Below are positions 12,904 through 13,038 of a stretch of 13,038 bases of DNA, piece by piece. Origin of the DNA: Propionibacteriaceae bacterium (GTDB lineage: Bacteria; Actinomycetota; Actinomycetes; Propionibacteriales; Propionibacteriaceae); the NCBI GenBank assembly GCA_024636075.1, contig JAGXHS010000180.1, positions 1 through 13,038 on the forward strand, written 5' to 3'. A model generated the notes under the pieces. That model was not told where the DNA came from, made no database searches, and was given only the letters and a program-made list of their open reading frames with translations. Numbering within the stretch: position 1 is the stretch's first letter; each line of letters starts with the position of its first letter. The position numbers and the translations under genes were made by a program.

Positions 12904-13038
12904 TCACTCGTCCTTGGTGGAGCGCCCGCCAGCGGCGGCTTCGACCGCCTTTGCCTCCGCCTTGGCCTCCTTGACAGCAGCCTCCGATTTCTTGGCCACC
13001 TCGTCGGCCGCCCGGACGGAATCCAGCGACTCGATCGC
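12904..13038 (-). CDS. C-terminal end of an unidentified Ala/Lys/Glu-rich protein
   Basis: An open frame enters from the right window edge and ends with TGA at 12906-12904, leaving 44 visible residues. They are rich in Ala, Lys and Glu (for example EVAKKSEAAVKEAKAEAKAV) and look like an amphipathic, possibly coiled-coil helix with a short polar tail ending GGRSTKDE. The opposite strand gives only Ser/Ala-rich low complexity, so this frame is the more likely. The composition is too simple to name a family, and the N-terminal domain that would decide lies outside the window. Confidence 0.5.
   Translation of the reverse strand, partial: AIESLDSVRAADEVAKKSEAAVKEAKAEAKAVEAAAGGRSTKDE

Overview
The window comes from a high-GC actinobacterium. 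The evidence is the GC-rich coding, frequent GTG starts, TANNNT-type -10 boxes, candidate leaderless genes, and the gene orders rplU-rpmA, obg-proB-proA and nadD-rsfS-histidine phosphatase, which are typical of Actinomycetota. A carotenoid operon makes a pigmented organism likely. I would not name a family or genus from this sequence alone.

Layout. Positions 1-2988 (minus strand) carry a carotenoid/isoprenoid operon. Its first gene is a single ORF fusing a type I IPP isomerase to a polyprenyl (GGPP-type) synthase. By a 4-base overlap it runs into a phytoene desaturase (crtI) that is cut by the left window edge. Positions 2989-3256 hold divergent promoters that share a 13-bp perfect inverted repeat. 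Positions 3257-3832 are rplU-rpmA, closed by strong hairpins. Positions 3950-5305 hold the most unusual object: a nuclease-like gene (AbiEi-like N-terminus, DUF559/Vsr-like C-terminus) flanked by two four-unit repeat arrays in inverted orientation. Both arrays have an exact 51-bp period. An fprA-type ferredoxin-NADP reductase follows on the minus strand (5345-6679). Positions 6864-12705 are a plus-strand housekeeping run: obg, proB, proA, a 40-residue membrane microprotein, nadD, rsfS and a gpgP-like phosphatase. A tRNA-Ala(GGC) follows at 12799-12871, and the 3' end of an unidentified minus-strand gene closes the window.

How the genes fit together. The fusion protein would convert IPP to DMAPP and condense them to C20 diphosphate for carotenoids, which CrtI then desaturates; phytoene synthase is not in the window and may lie further left. 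ProB and ProA catalyse the first two committed steps of proline synthesis. NadD makes the dinucleotide precursor of NAD. RplU, RpmA, Obg and RsfS all belong to or act on the 50S ribosomal subunit. In many actinobacteria rpmA is followed directly by obg. Here about 3 kb (the repeat/nuclease element plus the opposite-facing fprA) sits between them.

The best candidate for an undescribed system is the symmetric 4+4 repeat structure around the DUF559-like gene. The second tier is the IPP isomerase-prenyltransferase fusion, the twin divergent promoters, and the microprotein coupled to nadD by TGATG.
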